DNA of 11,789 nt from Pseudomonadota bacterium (GCA_003229755.1 QIFJ01000140.1:1-11789), one strand, 5' to 3'. Positions 1 through 6,838 are shown, counted from the first letter of the stretch. Program-made: numbers and translations. The notes: generated by a model not told the origin, from the letters alone.

Positions 1-586
1 CGAGATCACCGACAGAACTCTTTAATAACTCAGATCTTATGTCCACAGCCAAAAGCTCTGTTTCCGGATATAAGCCCTCCAGAGTCCGGGCAAGTTCGGT
101 TGCCTTGCCTGGTGTTCGATTGGCTATTATTATCCTGCCAGCTCCCATACGCGCCAGGGATATCGCTACCGCCCGGGCAGCGCCCCCACTTCCCAGGAGA
201 AGGGCACTTCCGCCGGAGATGTCCGGCACTCCCAGGTAATCGAAACTGGACTCAAAACCGAAGATATCAGTATTATATCCTCTGGCTGTTTTTTCGTCTA
301 CGGCAACAACGTTCACTGCCCCCACCTCAGAGGCCACATGATCCACACTGTCGAGAAGAGGCATTATCGCTCTCTTATGGGGCACAGTCACATTAAACCC
401 GAGGGCACCTTCCGCGACAAGCCCGGCGACTTCATGGGAGAGATCACCCGGGGAGACCGGAAGAGCCCTGTATTCCACTTCCATTTCAGCAGCGCGGAAC
501 GCCTCTTGAAAAATTTCCGGTGAAACCGAATGGGACACCGGGTAGCCGATAACGTATAGTCTCGAGCGGTCCTTGTTCTTTTTCAA
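1..586 (-). CDS. aroE: Shikimate dehydrogenase, 5' part (3' end outside window)
   Basis: Converts 3-dehydroshikimate to shikimate with NADPH in the cytoplasmic chorismate pathway. 195 residues are visible and the frame is open to the window edge, so roughly the last 80 residues of a family-typical 270-280 are missing. Motifs read directly: substrate-binding GYPVSHSVSP (14-23), NVTVPHK with the catalytic Lys at 71, GAVNVV (89-94), GYNTD with the catalytic Asp at 107, the NADP-binding Rossmann loop LLLGSGGAARAV (129-140; Ser replaces the usual Ala of GAGGA), and NRT (156-158). The start chosen is TTG at 586, preceded by GGGAG about 9 nt upstream; another in-frame TTG lies right behind the upstream stop but has no ribosome site. 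A 266-bp repeat-filled gap separates it from ribF, so co-transcription with that operon is uncertain. Confidence 0.93.
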   Translation of the reverse strand, partial: MKKNKDRSRLYVIGYPVSHSVSPEIFQEAFRAAEMEVEYRALPVSPGDLSHEVAGLVAEGALGFNVTVPHKRAIMPLLDSVDHVASEVGAVNVVAVDEKTARGYNTDIFGFESSFDYLGVPDISGGSALLLGSGGAARAVAISLARMGAGRIIIANRTPGKATELARTLEGLYPETELLAVDIRSELLKSSVGDL

Positions 587-635
587 AATGGGTTTATCTC
601 CCAATTAGTTTGTGGGATATCGGTATAGTGTATTC

Positions 636-723
636 ATCAGGCCGGGTTTTTGGGTGTGATCACTCGCCTTCGCAACCCCCTTTGAGCTTCGCTTCGTGAT
701 CCACCAAAACCCCGGCCTGATAT
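636..723. repeat. Hairpin element 1: long inverted arms around a 32-nt core
   Basis: The left arm (636-663, beginning ATCAGGCCGGG) and right arm (696-721, ending CCCGGCCTGAT) are complementary over about 24 bp with small bulges. They enclose a 32-nt loop (664-695) that reads TCGCCTTCGCAACC, then a CCCTTT tract, then GAGCTTCGCTTC. The same loop occurs inverted in the neighbouring element with one mismatch, although the arms there are unrelated. No T-run follows on either strand, so it is not a typical intrinsic terminator. Confidence 0.85.
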
Positions 724-738
724 ATGTTAAACCATCCA

Positions 739-810
739 GGGTTCCGGTAAAAGGCCCTGAAGCGAAGCTAAAAGGGGGTTGCGAAGGCGAAGGGACTTAT
801 ACCGGAACCC
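739..810. repeat. Hairpin element 2: different arms, same 32-nt core inverted
   Basis: The arms at 739-758 (GGGTTCCGGTAAAAGGCCCT) and 791-810 pair at 18 of 20 positions. The loop (759-790) starts GAAGCGAAGC and ends TTGCGAAGGCGA; its reverse complement matches the loop of the element at 636-723 at 31 of 32 positions. The arm sequences of the two elements share nothing obvious. It lies 43 bp after the ribF stop, so it could stabilise or terminate that mRNA, but no T-tract follows. Confidence 0.85.
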
Positions 811-852
811 AATTATTATTTATTGACCACCTACTAATTTAACAGATGAATC

Positions 853-1800
853 TCAAAATGAAATACCTTCCGAACTGACCTGGTAGAATATTTTGACTGC
901 GCTTTTTATGTCCTCCGATATCTGCTCTTTCAGGGAATGTGCATTCTCAAATGTCATTTCGTCCCTGAGCCTTGAGAGAAAAAAAATCGTTATCTCACTG
1001 CCGTACAGTTTCTCATCGATCTCGAAAAGATGCGCCTCAACAGTAGGGGGCCCCCCTCCGAATGTTGGCCTGGTCCCGACGTTCACGGCAGCAGGCCCGG
1101 ACCGTCCCTCAAAGGAAAAAGCCGCCCCGTATACACCATTGGCTGGCAATATCACATCACCGCAATCCAGGTTCACTGTGGGGTAACCGAGTCCCCGCCC
1201 CCGCCCCTGGCCTTCAATTACAGTACCTCTGACAAAATGGGGTCTGCCCAGCAGATCTCCTGCATTCTCAACGTCACCGCCGGAAAGGGTATCTCTGATC
1301 CTGGTGCTGCTGACGACAAGTCCCTCAAAAAAAACAGATGGAACACCGTAAACCGAAAACCCTTTCTCCCGCCCAAGGGCCGAAAGAAGATCCACATCCC
1401 CTGCCCTGTCCTTTCCGAACCGCCATCCCTGCCCGGCAACAACAGCGGATACTGACAGTGTATCTACAAGGATATCATCGACAAACTGCTCTGGAGTCAT
1501 CGACGCTGTCTGCCTTTCAAAGGGCAGGACCAGGGCGGCGCTCACCCCCAGGCCGGAGGCGATCCGGAGGCGATCTGCTACAGTCATTATCACCCCGGGT
1601 TTATTACCCGGCATTACGGTGGCAGCGGGGTGCCTCGAAAAGGTGAGGACCAGGCCATCGGCAGCAATATCTTCGGCCCTTGAAACAGTTTCACGAAAGA
1701 TCGCCTGGTGACCAGTGTGAACACCATCGAAATTGCCTACAGCGGCAACACAGCCAACTTCCTTTTCTCTGATGGATTTAAGATCTTCGTACTTCCTCAA
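853..1800 (-). CDS. ribF: Bifunctional riboflavin kinase / FAD synthetase
   Basis: Phosphorylates riboflavin to FMN and adenylylates FMN to FAD in the cytoplasm. The 315 aa match the usual full length (about 300-320). The N-terminal FAD-synthetase nucleotidyltransferase domain has GNFDGVHTGH (22-31), GQGWRFGKDRAGD (123-135) and SSTRIR (164-169). The C-terminal flavokinase domain has GRGLGYPTVNL (201-211), GVYG (222-225), NVGTRPTFG (240-248) and the conserved Glu at 256 in VEAHLFE. The start is TTG at 1800, preceded by GGGAG 7 nt upstream; only 1 nt separates it from the DUF3343 stop codon, and the ribosome site lies inside that gene's end, so translation is probably coupled. A flavin gene at the end of a Se/S cassette is unusual and may be simple operon capture or a supply of FAD to a partner flavoprotein. 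Confidence 0.96.
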   Translation of the reverse strand: MRKYEDLKSIREKEVGCVAAVGNFDGVHTGHQAIFRETVSRAEDIAADGLVLTFSRHPAATVMPGNKPGVIMTVADRLRIASGLGVSAALVLPFERQTASMTPEQFVDDILVDTLSVSAVVAGQGWRFGKDRAGDVDLLSALGREKGFSVYGVPSVFFEGLVVSSTRIRDTLSGGDVENAGDLLGRPHFVRGTVIEGQGRGRGLGYPTVNLDCGDVILPANGVYGAAFSFEGRSGPAAVNVGTRPTFGGGPPTVEAHLFEIDEKLYGSEITIFFLSRLRDEMTFENAHSLKEQISEDIKSAVKIFYQVSSEGISF

Positions 1801-1801
1801 A

Positions 1802-2128
1802 TCACCACTCCCGGATCACTGTTCCTGAAAGGTTCTCAGAATCCACTTCCATAATGCACTCCCACTCAGTATCAACCAGGTGAAAGATCCTGGCCGGCAG
1901 GCAGGCAGAGCTGAGAAAAACATCCTTCGCCCTGTTCACATCGGAGGGATCCAGCCTTATCGCGAGACCGCAGTCACTGCTTATCTTCCGCGGTTTCATC
2001 ACTGTACGGTGCCCGACTCCGGTATCTTTGAGCGCCTTTTCCGCCTTCAGGGTCAGGTGGGTAGTTGTAAACACAGCCATACAGGAGTCTGAGGAGGTTT
2101 CCCGAATGGATCCTGGACCAGCGTTCAA
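1802..2128 (-). CDS. DUF3343 family putative Se/S carrier protein
   Basis: A small cytoplasmic protein of 108 aa. The core FTTTHLTLKAEKALKDTG (20-37) followed by PRKISSDCGLAIRL (46-59) fits DUF3343, whose hallmark is a single Cys in an S-S-x-C-G-L-A motif (Cys53 here). In comparative genomics the family co-occurs with YedE and selenium-metabolism genes and is proposed to handle a selenium or sulfur atom on that Cys; the biochemical role is not established. The start is TTG at 2128, overlapping the stop of the upstream PLP enzyme (TTGA), with a perfect AGGAGG 5 nt upstream. Met17 is an alternative start that matches the usual family N-terminus better but lacks such a site, so the 16 extra residues may be a real extension. 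Additional Cys residues at 16, 76 and 91 are visible. Confidence 0.85.
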   Translation of the reverse strand: MNAGPGSIRETSSDSCMAVFTTTHLTLKAEKALKDTGVGHRTVMKPRKISSDCGLAIRLDPSDVNRAKDVFLSSACLPARIFHLVDTEWECIMEVDSENLSGTVIREW

Positions 2129-3300
2129 TCTTTCCTCCTGAACTTCTGGAGCTCCCGTACTCCCTCCACGAGGGAAAGGACCTCCTCTTCCGTACTGAAA
2201 ATCCCGGGGCTCACTCTCACAGTACCTTCCGGGAAGGTTCCCATGGTCCTGTGGGACATGGGAGAACAGTGCAGGCCAACTCGTAACTGAATGCTCCTGG
2301 TCTGCTCCAGAAACGACTCCACCTCGGCAGGATCAAGATCTTTTACGTTAAAGGAAAGAACTGCTACTCGCTCATCGGGAGAAACGGGCCCATACAGAAC
2401 AACACCCTGGATCTTCGAAAGACCCTCAATGAGCATTCCAATAAGCTTCTGTTCGTGGTTTCTGATGTTGTCGATCCCCCGTGAATGTATGAAACGTATA
2501 GCCTCTCCCAACGCCGCGATTCCCGGCGTGTTCGGAGTGCCGGCCTCGAACTTTTCCGGAAGTACCTCCGGCTGCCTGACAAGGGTTGACTGCCCTCCTG
2601 TACCTCCTTCGATAAGGGGTACGAGATCCACTCCCGGTGCAATGTACAGAAAACCTGTTCCCTGAAGTCCATACAGGGATTTATGACCCGGTACGGCAAG
2701 CAGATCGATCCCCTTTTCGGCCACATTCAGAGGAAGAACACCAATTGTTTGAGCAGCATCAACCAGCACAGCAGGCCGAACCCCATCGCTGGTTCCCAGT
2801 GCACCGCATATTTCCTCCACGGGCTGTATGGACCCAACGACATTGGATGCATGGGTCAGAACGATCAGTCTGGTTCGGGGAGTGATCGCTTCTGTTACCG
2901 CGTCCACCCCGACCATGCCCTTTTCGTCGGCCTGAACGCGCGTCACCTCCACACCAATCTCATCTTCAGCCCTGGCGAGAGGCCTTACAATAGAATTGTG
3001 GTCCATGGAGGTCGTAATTACGTGACATGCCTCCCTGAGAAAACCCGTGATGGCAAGGTTCAGTGCTTGTGTGGCGTTGGAGGTAAATATTATCCGCGAA
3101 CTGTCCTCTGCGCCGATAAGCCGCGCCACCTCCTCCCTTGTCTCGAATATCTCCCGTTCGCCTTGAAGGGCGGAATACCCCGCCCTTCCGGGTGTGGAGG
3201 AGAGCTCCCGCAAGGCCCACAACGCTTTCTCAATTACCTGTTCGGGTTTTGGCCAGCTCGTGGCTGCATTATTCAGGTATATGAATTTGTTGCGTGTCAT
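2125..3300 (-). CDS. Class V aminotransferase / cysteine desulfurase-family protein
   Basis: A PLP enzyme of the NifS/SufS superfamily, expected to remove S (or Se) from (seleno)cysteine as a persulfide or perselenide, giving alanine. It has 391 aa. Motifs: YLNNAATSWPKP (8-19), DHNS with His101 over the PLP ring, THASNVVG (149-156), DAAQ with Asp181, PGHKSLYG with the PLP-binding Lys207, FEAGTPNTPG (251-260), and RVGLHCSPMSHRT (340-352) with the acceptor Cys345 on a short group II (SufS/CsdB-like) loop. It resembles the subfamily often found beside selenium genes rather than IscS/SufS assembly operons, and no suf or isc partner is present. The ATG at 3300 has GGAG 11 nt upstream and overlaps the stop of a 15-residue ORF. 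Selenocysteine lyase versus cysteine desulfurase cannot be decided from sequence. Confidence 0.92.
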   Translation of the reverse strand: MTRNKFIYLNNAATSWPKPEQVIEKALWALRELSSTPGRAGYSALQGEREIFETREEVARLIGAEDSSRIIFTSNATQALNLAITGFLREACHVITTSMDHNSIVRPLARAEDEIGVEVTRVQADEKGMVGVDAVTEAITPRTRLIVLTHASNVVGSIQPVEEICGALGTSDGVRPAVLVDAAQTIGVLPLNVAEKGIDLLAVPGHKSLYGLQGTGFLYIAPGVDLVPLIEGGTGGQSTLVRQPEVLPEKFEAGTPNTPGIAALGEAIRFIHSRGIDNIRNHEQKLIGMLIEGLSKIQGVVLYGPVSPDERVAVLSFNVKDLDPAEVESFLEQTRSIQLRVGLHCSPMSHRTMGTFPEGTVRVSPGIFSTEEEVLSLVEGVRELQKFRRKD

Positions 3301-3344
3301 AACTTTTTACACTCCGGCGGGGCTTTGCGAATCGGGTATTCCAT
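3297..3344 (-). CDS. Possible 15-residue leader ORF coupled to the PLP enzyme
   Basis: ATG at 3344 with AGGG 7 nt upstream encodes MEYPIRKAPPECKKL and stops at a TGA that overlaps the next gene's ATG (ATGA). The downstream gene's GGAG ribosome site lies inside it, so translating it would couple or expose that site. It sits in the only sizeable gap (145 bp) of an otherwise tightly packed operon. It is too short to judge by coding statistics, and the single Cys may be chance. Confidence 0.3.
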   Translation of the reverse strand: MEYPIRKAPPECKKL

Positions 3345-3445
3345 AGTGTTTCCCTGCGAACTGATACCATCCACAGGCCTGTTTGGCAAGGTGAGCCCAG
3401 ATCCCGATTCGGCGGCCTGAATGGCCGGGTTTCTGCTGACGATCT

Positions 3446-4507
3446 TCAACTCTCCCTTCTGTTGAACCTGACCACTGCGAAACAGTATATCAATCCCAGG
3501 AGGACTGCTACTTTCCCTGCGGGTGTCGGTCCGGCCGCAGTGCTGGTTATCTGCCATAGATGAACAATGCTGCCTCCCACTACCATACCGACTATGACAA
3601 CTGACGCATCAACGAGACCTTCGCCTGCCAGAACCAGCTGACGGAAGGGGCAGCCTCCTGCCAGCACGGACGCAAAACCCACAAGAAGCATGCTCGTGCC
3701 GTTCCATAAGTAATCCGGATGAGAGCCGGGCTGATCCAGCATCCCCATTCTGAAAATACCCAGGTAGATGTTGACCGCCGTCGCCGAAACAAGAAGGATC
3801 AGCAAGCCCCTCATGAGGCTCATATCCCTTGCCAGAAACAGGTTTGAAAAGCTCCCGGTAACGCAGAAACGGGACCTCTGGGCCAGTGCGCCTATCAGAA
3901 GTCCGGCAGAAAGGGATATTGCTACAGGTGCTGCATGGGCAGCGGGACCGGTTTCCCCCCTGATAAGCAGTCCGGGAATCGCCAGGGAAAGGATGAAAAG
4001 CGCGATAAAGATGAGCGGCACTATTGCACCCTGAAAGGGTGCGGACGGGGCAGTCTCGTTCCCCAGGTCCAGGCCGGATCTCAGGAAGCGGATTCCGATG
4101 AAAACTCCCGCCGCCAGCCCGCCTAAACCGGCCAGAGCTGTCATGTCGCCCGCTCCGAGCCTGAGAATTATCTTTATGGGGCACCCCATGAACACGGAAG
4201 AACCGACAATTAGAAAAACACCAAGGATAAATCCCTGAACCGGAAGCCTGCCCGCCCGAGGCCGGAACTCTTTTCCAGCGAGAGCCACGAGGAAAGCCCC
4301 CGCGATAAACCCCACAAGTTCCGGTCTGAGATAGGCCATGCGGGTATTGGGGTGCAGTCCAAGCGCACCAGCCAGGTTCTCCGTAAAACAGGAAATGCAG
4401 ATCCCCGAGTTGGCGGGGTTCCCCCAGTAGGCAAGCGCGGCCCCGAAAAACCCAAGGGCAAGTCCGCTGGCCATTATGAGAAGACCGTCACCTTTGGGCC
4501 ACTTCAT
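3446..4507 (-). CDS. yedE: YedE-type selenium/sulfur membrane transporter
   Basis: A 353-aa polytopic inner-membrane protein of the YeeE/YedE family, with about nine or ten hydrophobic segments. Conserved Cys motifs at membrane positions are the hallmark of this family: GICISCF (Cys37, Cys40), GCPIK (Cys109), RSRFCVTG (Cys215) and AGGCPFRQ (Cys286). RPELVGFIAGAF (61-72) is also typical of the YedE branch linked to selenium metabolism. Characterised YeeE relatives take up thiosulfate by relaying it along such Cys residues; for YedE a selenium substrate is proposed from genome context. The ATG at 4507 overlaps the upstream TPR gene's stop (ATGA). The usual partner YedF (TusA-like) is not in the 145-bp gap that follows, nor elsewhere in the window. 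Confidence 0.92.
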   Translation of the reverse strand: MKWPKGDGLLIMASGLALGFFGAALAYWGNPANSGICISCFTENLAGALGLHPNTRMAYLRPELVGFIAGAFLVALAGKEFRPRAGRLPVQGFILGVFLIVGSSVFMGCPIKIILRLGAGDMTALAGLGGLAAGVFIGIRFLRSGLDLGNETAPSAPFQGAIVPLIFIALFILSLAIPGLLIRGETGPAAHAAPVAISLSAGLLIGALAQRSRFCVTGSFSNLFLARDMSLMRGLLILLVSATAVNIYLGIFRMGMLDQPGSHPDYLWNGTSMLLVGFASVLAGGCPFRQLVLAGEGLVDASVVIVGMVVGGSIVHLWQITSTAAGPTPAGKVAVLLGLIYCFAVVRFNRRES

Positions 4508-5034
4508 TCACAGCCCCCTGCCAGACGCCGACGGAGAAAGTAGGCTATCTTAACGTATTCAACTTCTTCGGGTGAAAGCCCGGATTTTCTCTTTTTTAAT
4601 ATCAGGTCCTCCAAAACGTTATTAGTCAGACTTTTTATCCTGTGGCCGAGAAAAATTGGGGAATCCTTTTCTAAATAGTCGGAGTTAAGACGCACCGCGC
4701 GCGCATAATGTGAAAGCGCCTCCTGGTTTTTTCCGACGGTCTCCAGAAAACGGGCCGAAAGGGCCCAGACCTCGTGGCGGCCGGGATACTTCTTCTTAAG
4801 CTTCTCTAAAATCTCGGCCGCGTCGCTGTCACCGTCAACAACCAGCCTTGCCTGCGTAAGTTCCTTTTTAAAGTATGCTGATTCAACCGGATCCATGGAT
4901 TTTACCCTGGCCCCCGCTAGCGTATTAATAGATATTTCGGTCGTGGGAGTCCGGCTCGGGAGAAACTGAGCCCCGAGAAAGACGAGAAGAGCTACGATCG
5001 CGATTTCGGCTATTCTATCGGCGTTTTTTGTCAC
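4504..5034 (-). CDS. Membrane-anchored TPR protein of unknown function
   Basis: 176 aa with one N-terminal hydrophobic segment (about 10-26) and little signal-cleavage character, suggesting a membrane anchor. A soluble region follows with tetratricopeptide-like helices (about 58-123, including the A-x-x-x-Y-A-R-A-V-R-L-N pattern at 107-119), and a basic C-terminus RRRLAGGCE. No catalytic motif is visible. The start is GTG at 5034 with AAGGA 5 nt upstream, and the TGA stop overlaps the yedE ATG, so the two are probably translated together. TPR proteins usually scaffold protein complexes, so a role in assembling or positioning the YedE transporter is plausible but inferred from position only. 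The Cys near the end (175) is worth noting beside a Cys-relay transporter. It follows cbiO by only 56 bp, across a heptamer-repeat patch. Confidence 0.8.
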   Translation of the reverse strand: MTKNADRIAEIAIVALLVFLGAQFLPSRTPTTEISINTLAGARVKSMDPVESAYFKKELTQARLVVDGDSDAAEILEKLKKKYPGRHEVWALSARFLETVGKNQEALSHYARAVRLNSDYLEKDSPIFLGHRIKSLTNNVLEDLILKKRKSGLSPEEVEYVKIAYFLRRRLAGGCE

Positions 5035-5060
5035 CGGGAATCCTTATGGATTTGCGACGC

Positions 5061-5116
5061 AAGACCCAGGATTCAAGACCCAGGTCTACGTTAGGCATGG
5101 GGCATGGGTCGTGGGG
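5061..5116. repeat. Degenerate heptamer repeat array A (8 units)
   Basis: Read from 5061 in strict 7-bp register: aagaccc, aggattc, aagaccc, aggtcta, cgttagg, catgggg, catgggt, cgtgggg. Unit 1 equals unit 3, and units 6-8 are near-identical. The right-hand units lie inside the 3' end of cbiO and encode its last residues. The 7-bp register recurs in the gap at 6839-6915 with different units. Confidence 0.7.
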
Positions 5117-5867
5117 TTACCTCATTCCTGAGTCCCAGCGTCAAAGACAGGGGCACCTCAAGGTTGTGCCCCGTCATGAGCGCCTCGTCGCCGAGTAATC
5201 CCTCAAGCTCACCGGATGCTATAACTTTTCCCGAGTCGAGAAGAATACCCTTCGTGCACACATCAAGGACCAGCTCCAGGTCATGGGTCGCAATGAGCAT
5301 GGTCCTTTCCAGTGACGACAGGAGCTCGATGACCTGCCGGCGGCTGGCAGGATCCAGATTGCTCGATGGTTCATCGAGGACAATAATGTCAGGCTTCATG
5401 GAAAGAACTGTGGCCAAAGCCGCCCTCTTTTTTTCGCCGAAACTCATATGGTGAGCGAACCGCTCACCGAATCCTGAAAGCCGCACATCCTCCAAGGCCT
5501 GCTTTACCCGCTCTCTCACGTTTTCCTCATCAAGCCCCATATTCAGCGGACCGAAGGCTACATCATCAAAAACCGTTGGAGAAAACAGTTGATCGTCAGG
5601 ATCCTGGAACACAATACCGATCTTCGATCTGATCACCTTCAGGTTTTTTCTGCATACCTCCTGTCCCTGAATGAAAACCTGCCCCTCCCCCCCAGAAATG
5701 ATCCCGTTCAGGTGAAGGATCAGGGTTGACTTTCCCGCCCCGTTCGGTCCGACTATTGCAACTTTTTCACCATCCCCGACCTCAAGACTCACGCCCTTGA
5801 GGGCACAGGTCCCGTCGGGGTATGTGTAGTTCAGGTCATTGATGCTGATAGCCGTTTGTTTTTCCAA
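5091..5867 (-). CDS. cbiO: Cobalt/nickel ECF transporter ATPase CbiO
   Basis: ATP-binding subunit of an energy-coupling-factor metal importer, acting on the cytoplasmic face of the inner membrane. It has 258 aa. Walker A GPNGAGKST (40-48), Q-loop FQDPDDQLF (87-95, the D-P-D-D-Q signature typical of CbiO/EcfA), ABC signature MSFGEKK (141-147, the CbiO variant of LSGGQ), Walker B IIVLDEP (161-167), and switch His195 in ATHD. The start is TTG at 5867 with GAGG 6 nt upstream. It follows a CobM-like gene, consistent with cobalt supply for cobalamin. No transmembrane CbiQ, CbiM or CbiN gene is present in the window, so its partners must be elsewhere. The last few residues (T-P-R-P-M-P-H-A) are encoded by heptamer-repeat DNA and look like a late extension of the natural C-terminus. 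Confidence 0.93.
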   Translation of the reverse strand: MEKQTAISINDLNYTYPDGTCALKGVSLEVGDGEKVAIVGPNGAGKSTLILHLNGIISGGEGQVFIQGQEVCRKNLKVIRSKIGIVFQDPDDQLFSPTVFDDVAFGPLNMGLDEENVRERVKQALEDVRLSGFGERFAHHMSFGEKKRAALATVLSMKPDIIVLDEPSSNLDPASRRQVIELLSSLERTMLIATHDLELVLDVCTKGILLDSGKVIASGELEGLLGDEALMTGHNLEVPLSLTLGLRNEVTPRPMPHA

Positions 5868-5907
5868 CTATAACCTCGCTTTAATGTTCAATCAGCCTTG
5901 TAAAGGG

Positions 5908-5938
5908 TCGTAAAAAGCCATAAATGGACTTTTTACGA
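5908..5938. repeat. Palindromic intergenic repeat (TCGTAAAAAG arms)
   Basis: Perfect 10-bp arms TCGTAAAAAG (5908-5917) and CTTTTTACGA (5929-5938), extended by a CCAT/ATGG pair beyond a one-base bulge. The right part, ATGGACTTTTTACGA (5924-5938), recurs as ATGGACTTTTTGCGA at 7105-7119 with one mismatch, so this is probably a dispersed repeat of the genome. Confidence 0.75.
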
Positions 5939-5949
5939 TTCCAAAAAGG

Positions 5950-5975
5950 TTGATGACTTATTACGAAGTCATCAA
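5950..5975. terminator. Perfect 10-bp palindrome, possible terminator of the CobM-like gene
   Basis: TTGATGACTT (5950-5959) and AAGTCATCAA (5966-5975) pair perfectly around a 6-nt loop. On the minus strand the hairpin is followed by CCTTTTTGG, a short T-tract, so weak intrinsic termination between the CobM-like gene and cbiO is possible. It may equally be part of the adjacent dispersed palindrome. Confidence 0.45.
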
Positions 5976-6042
5976 TCTTGCCAATCAAGATCCTTCAACA
6001 TTCGAAAGATATCGTCACCCTGTGTTGAAAGCTCTTATTAAA

Positions 6043-6801
6043 TTATCGTTTGTCCCAGAATTGCTTCTTCCGCCGATCCCAGAAGTTGGGATCGGACCTG
6101 GATGTCAGGACATCTCCAATAATAATTATGGCCATGGACGGCTCTCCTGACTCAAGGCCGAAAAGGTCATCATCGCCCACCACATCGGCTATGGTTGCGA
6201 CAGTACCCCTGTATACTTTTTCCTCCGGCAGTCCGATACGGTAAATAACGGCTGCGGGTGTTTCGGACGCATAGCTGTCTCCCAATTCACTGACCAGCTG
6301 GGAAATGGGCCTGTTGTTCATATAAAGAACCAGGGTTCCGCTCAGGGCGGCGAGCCTGGCAAGCTCCCCCTTTTTGCCATCGCGATCTATGTGCTTAGGG
6401 CTTGTCAGAACTACACAGTGGCTGACGGACGTCATATCCAGAGTCCTTTTCAGAAGTGCGGCGGCCGCATTCAGGATCCCGACACCGGCTATTACCCTTG
6501 ACCGCTCACCGAACCAATCCACAAGGGGCAGGAACGGGGAAAATATCATCATATCCCCGGGGATGATAAAACCAACCGAACCGTTCTTAAGCTGTCTATT
6601 AACCTCATGATCGATCTTCTTAAAGTCATATTCGAAAGGATCCGCCAGGTTCTTCCCATCCACAAACTCAGCAAATGTTTCAGGATACGGCGGCATGGCA
6701 AACACAAAGTTACACTCCCTGAGGGCCTCTCTACCCTCGAGTGTGAGATATTTCGGGTCTCCTGGACCGGCGCCTATAAAGTAGACTCTGTGTTTGTCCA
6801 T
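6043..6801 (-). CDS. CobM/CbiF-like tetrapyrrole (precorrin-4 type) methyltransferase
   Basis: A SAM-dependent methyltransferase of the cobalamin/sirohaem fold, nearest by motifs to precorrin-4 / cobalt-precorrin-4 C11-methyltransferases. It has 252 aa from the ATG at 6801. N-terminal VYFIGAGPGDPKYLTLEGREAL is the family hallmark (GAGPGDP at 10-16). The central AGVGILNAAAALLKRTL, LARLAALSGTLVLYMN and TPAAVIYRIGLPEEKVYRGTV blocks, and the terminal MAIIIIGDVL, match the CobM layout. The second loop reads PGDMMIFSPF instead of the usual SGDPSLYGA type, so substrate or step may differ; the symbol is left empty for that reason. A TTG at 6834 would add 11 residues, but the family normally starts just before VYFVGAGPGDP; neither start has a clear ribosome site. 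The C-terminus carries a small duplication (FWDRRKKQFWDKR). The cbiO gene follows after 175 bp. Confidence 0.85.
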   Translation of the reverse strand: MDKHRVYFIGAGPGDPKYLTLEGREALRECNFVFAMPPYPETFAEFVDGKNLADPFEYDFKKIDHEVNRQLKNGSVGFIIPGDMMIFSPFLPLVDWFGERSRVIAGVGILNAAAALLKRTLDMTSVSHCVVLTSPKHIDRDGKKGELARLAALSGTLVLYMNNRPISQLVSELGDSYASETPAAVIYRIGLPEEKVYRGTVATIADVVGDDDLFGLESGEPSMAIIIIGDVLTSRSDPNFWDRRKKQFWDKR

Positions 6802-6838
6802 TTTTTTCAGATCGGTTAATTGCCAGTGGTTCAAACTC

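Noticed and set aside
636..810. The two hairpins considered as integron attC sites
   Set aside because: The paired core sites (RYYYAAC and GTTRRRY) are not at the stem ends, and no cassette-type ORFs or integrase are present.
2683..3420. Plus-strand open frame of 245 codons opposite the PLP enzyme gene
   Set aside because: It lies antisense to a gene with complete, well-ordered family motifs. Its translation has no recognisable domain and high Cys/His/Gly/Pro, as expected of a shadow frame.
3301..3445. Gap between yedE and the PLP enzyme examined for a yedF or tusA gene or remnant
   Set aside because: None of the three minus-strand frames shows the C-P-x-P motif of TusA/YedF; only the 15-residue ORF stands out.
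6073..6095. Hairpin with 9-bp arms CCGATCCCA/TGGGATCGG near the end of the CobM-like gene
   Set aside because: It lies wholly in coding sequence, has no T-tract, and is explained by codons for D-P-N-F-W-D and a small C-terminal duplication.
5950..6150. Plus-strand open frame of 66 codons starting in the 5950-5975 palindrome
   Set aside because: Composition is protein-like and AAAGG precedes the ATG, but more than half lies antisense to the CobM-like gene, the start is inside a perfect palindrome, and no family is recognised.
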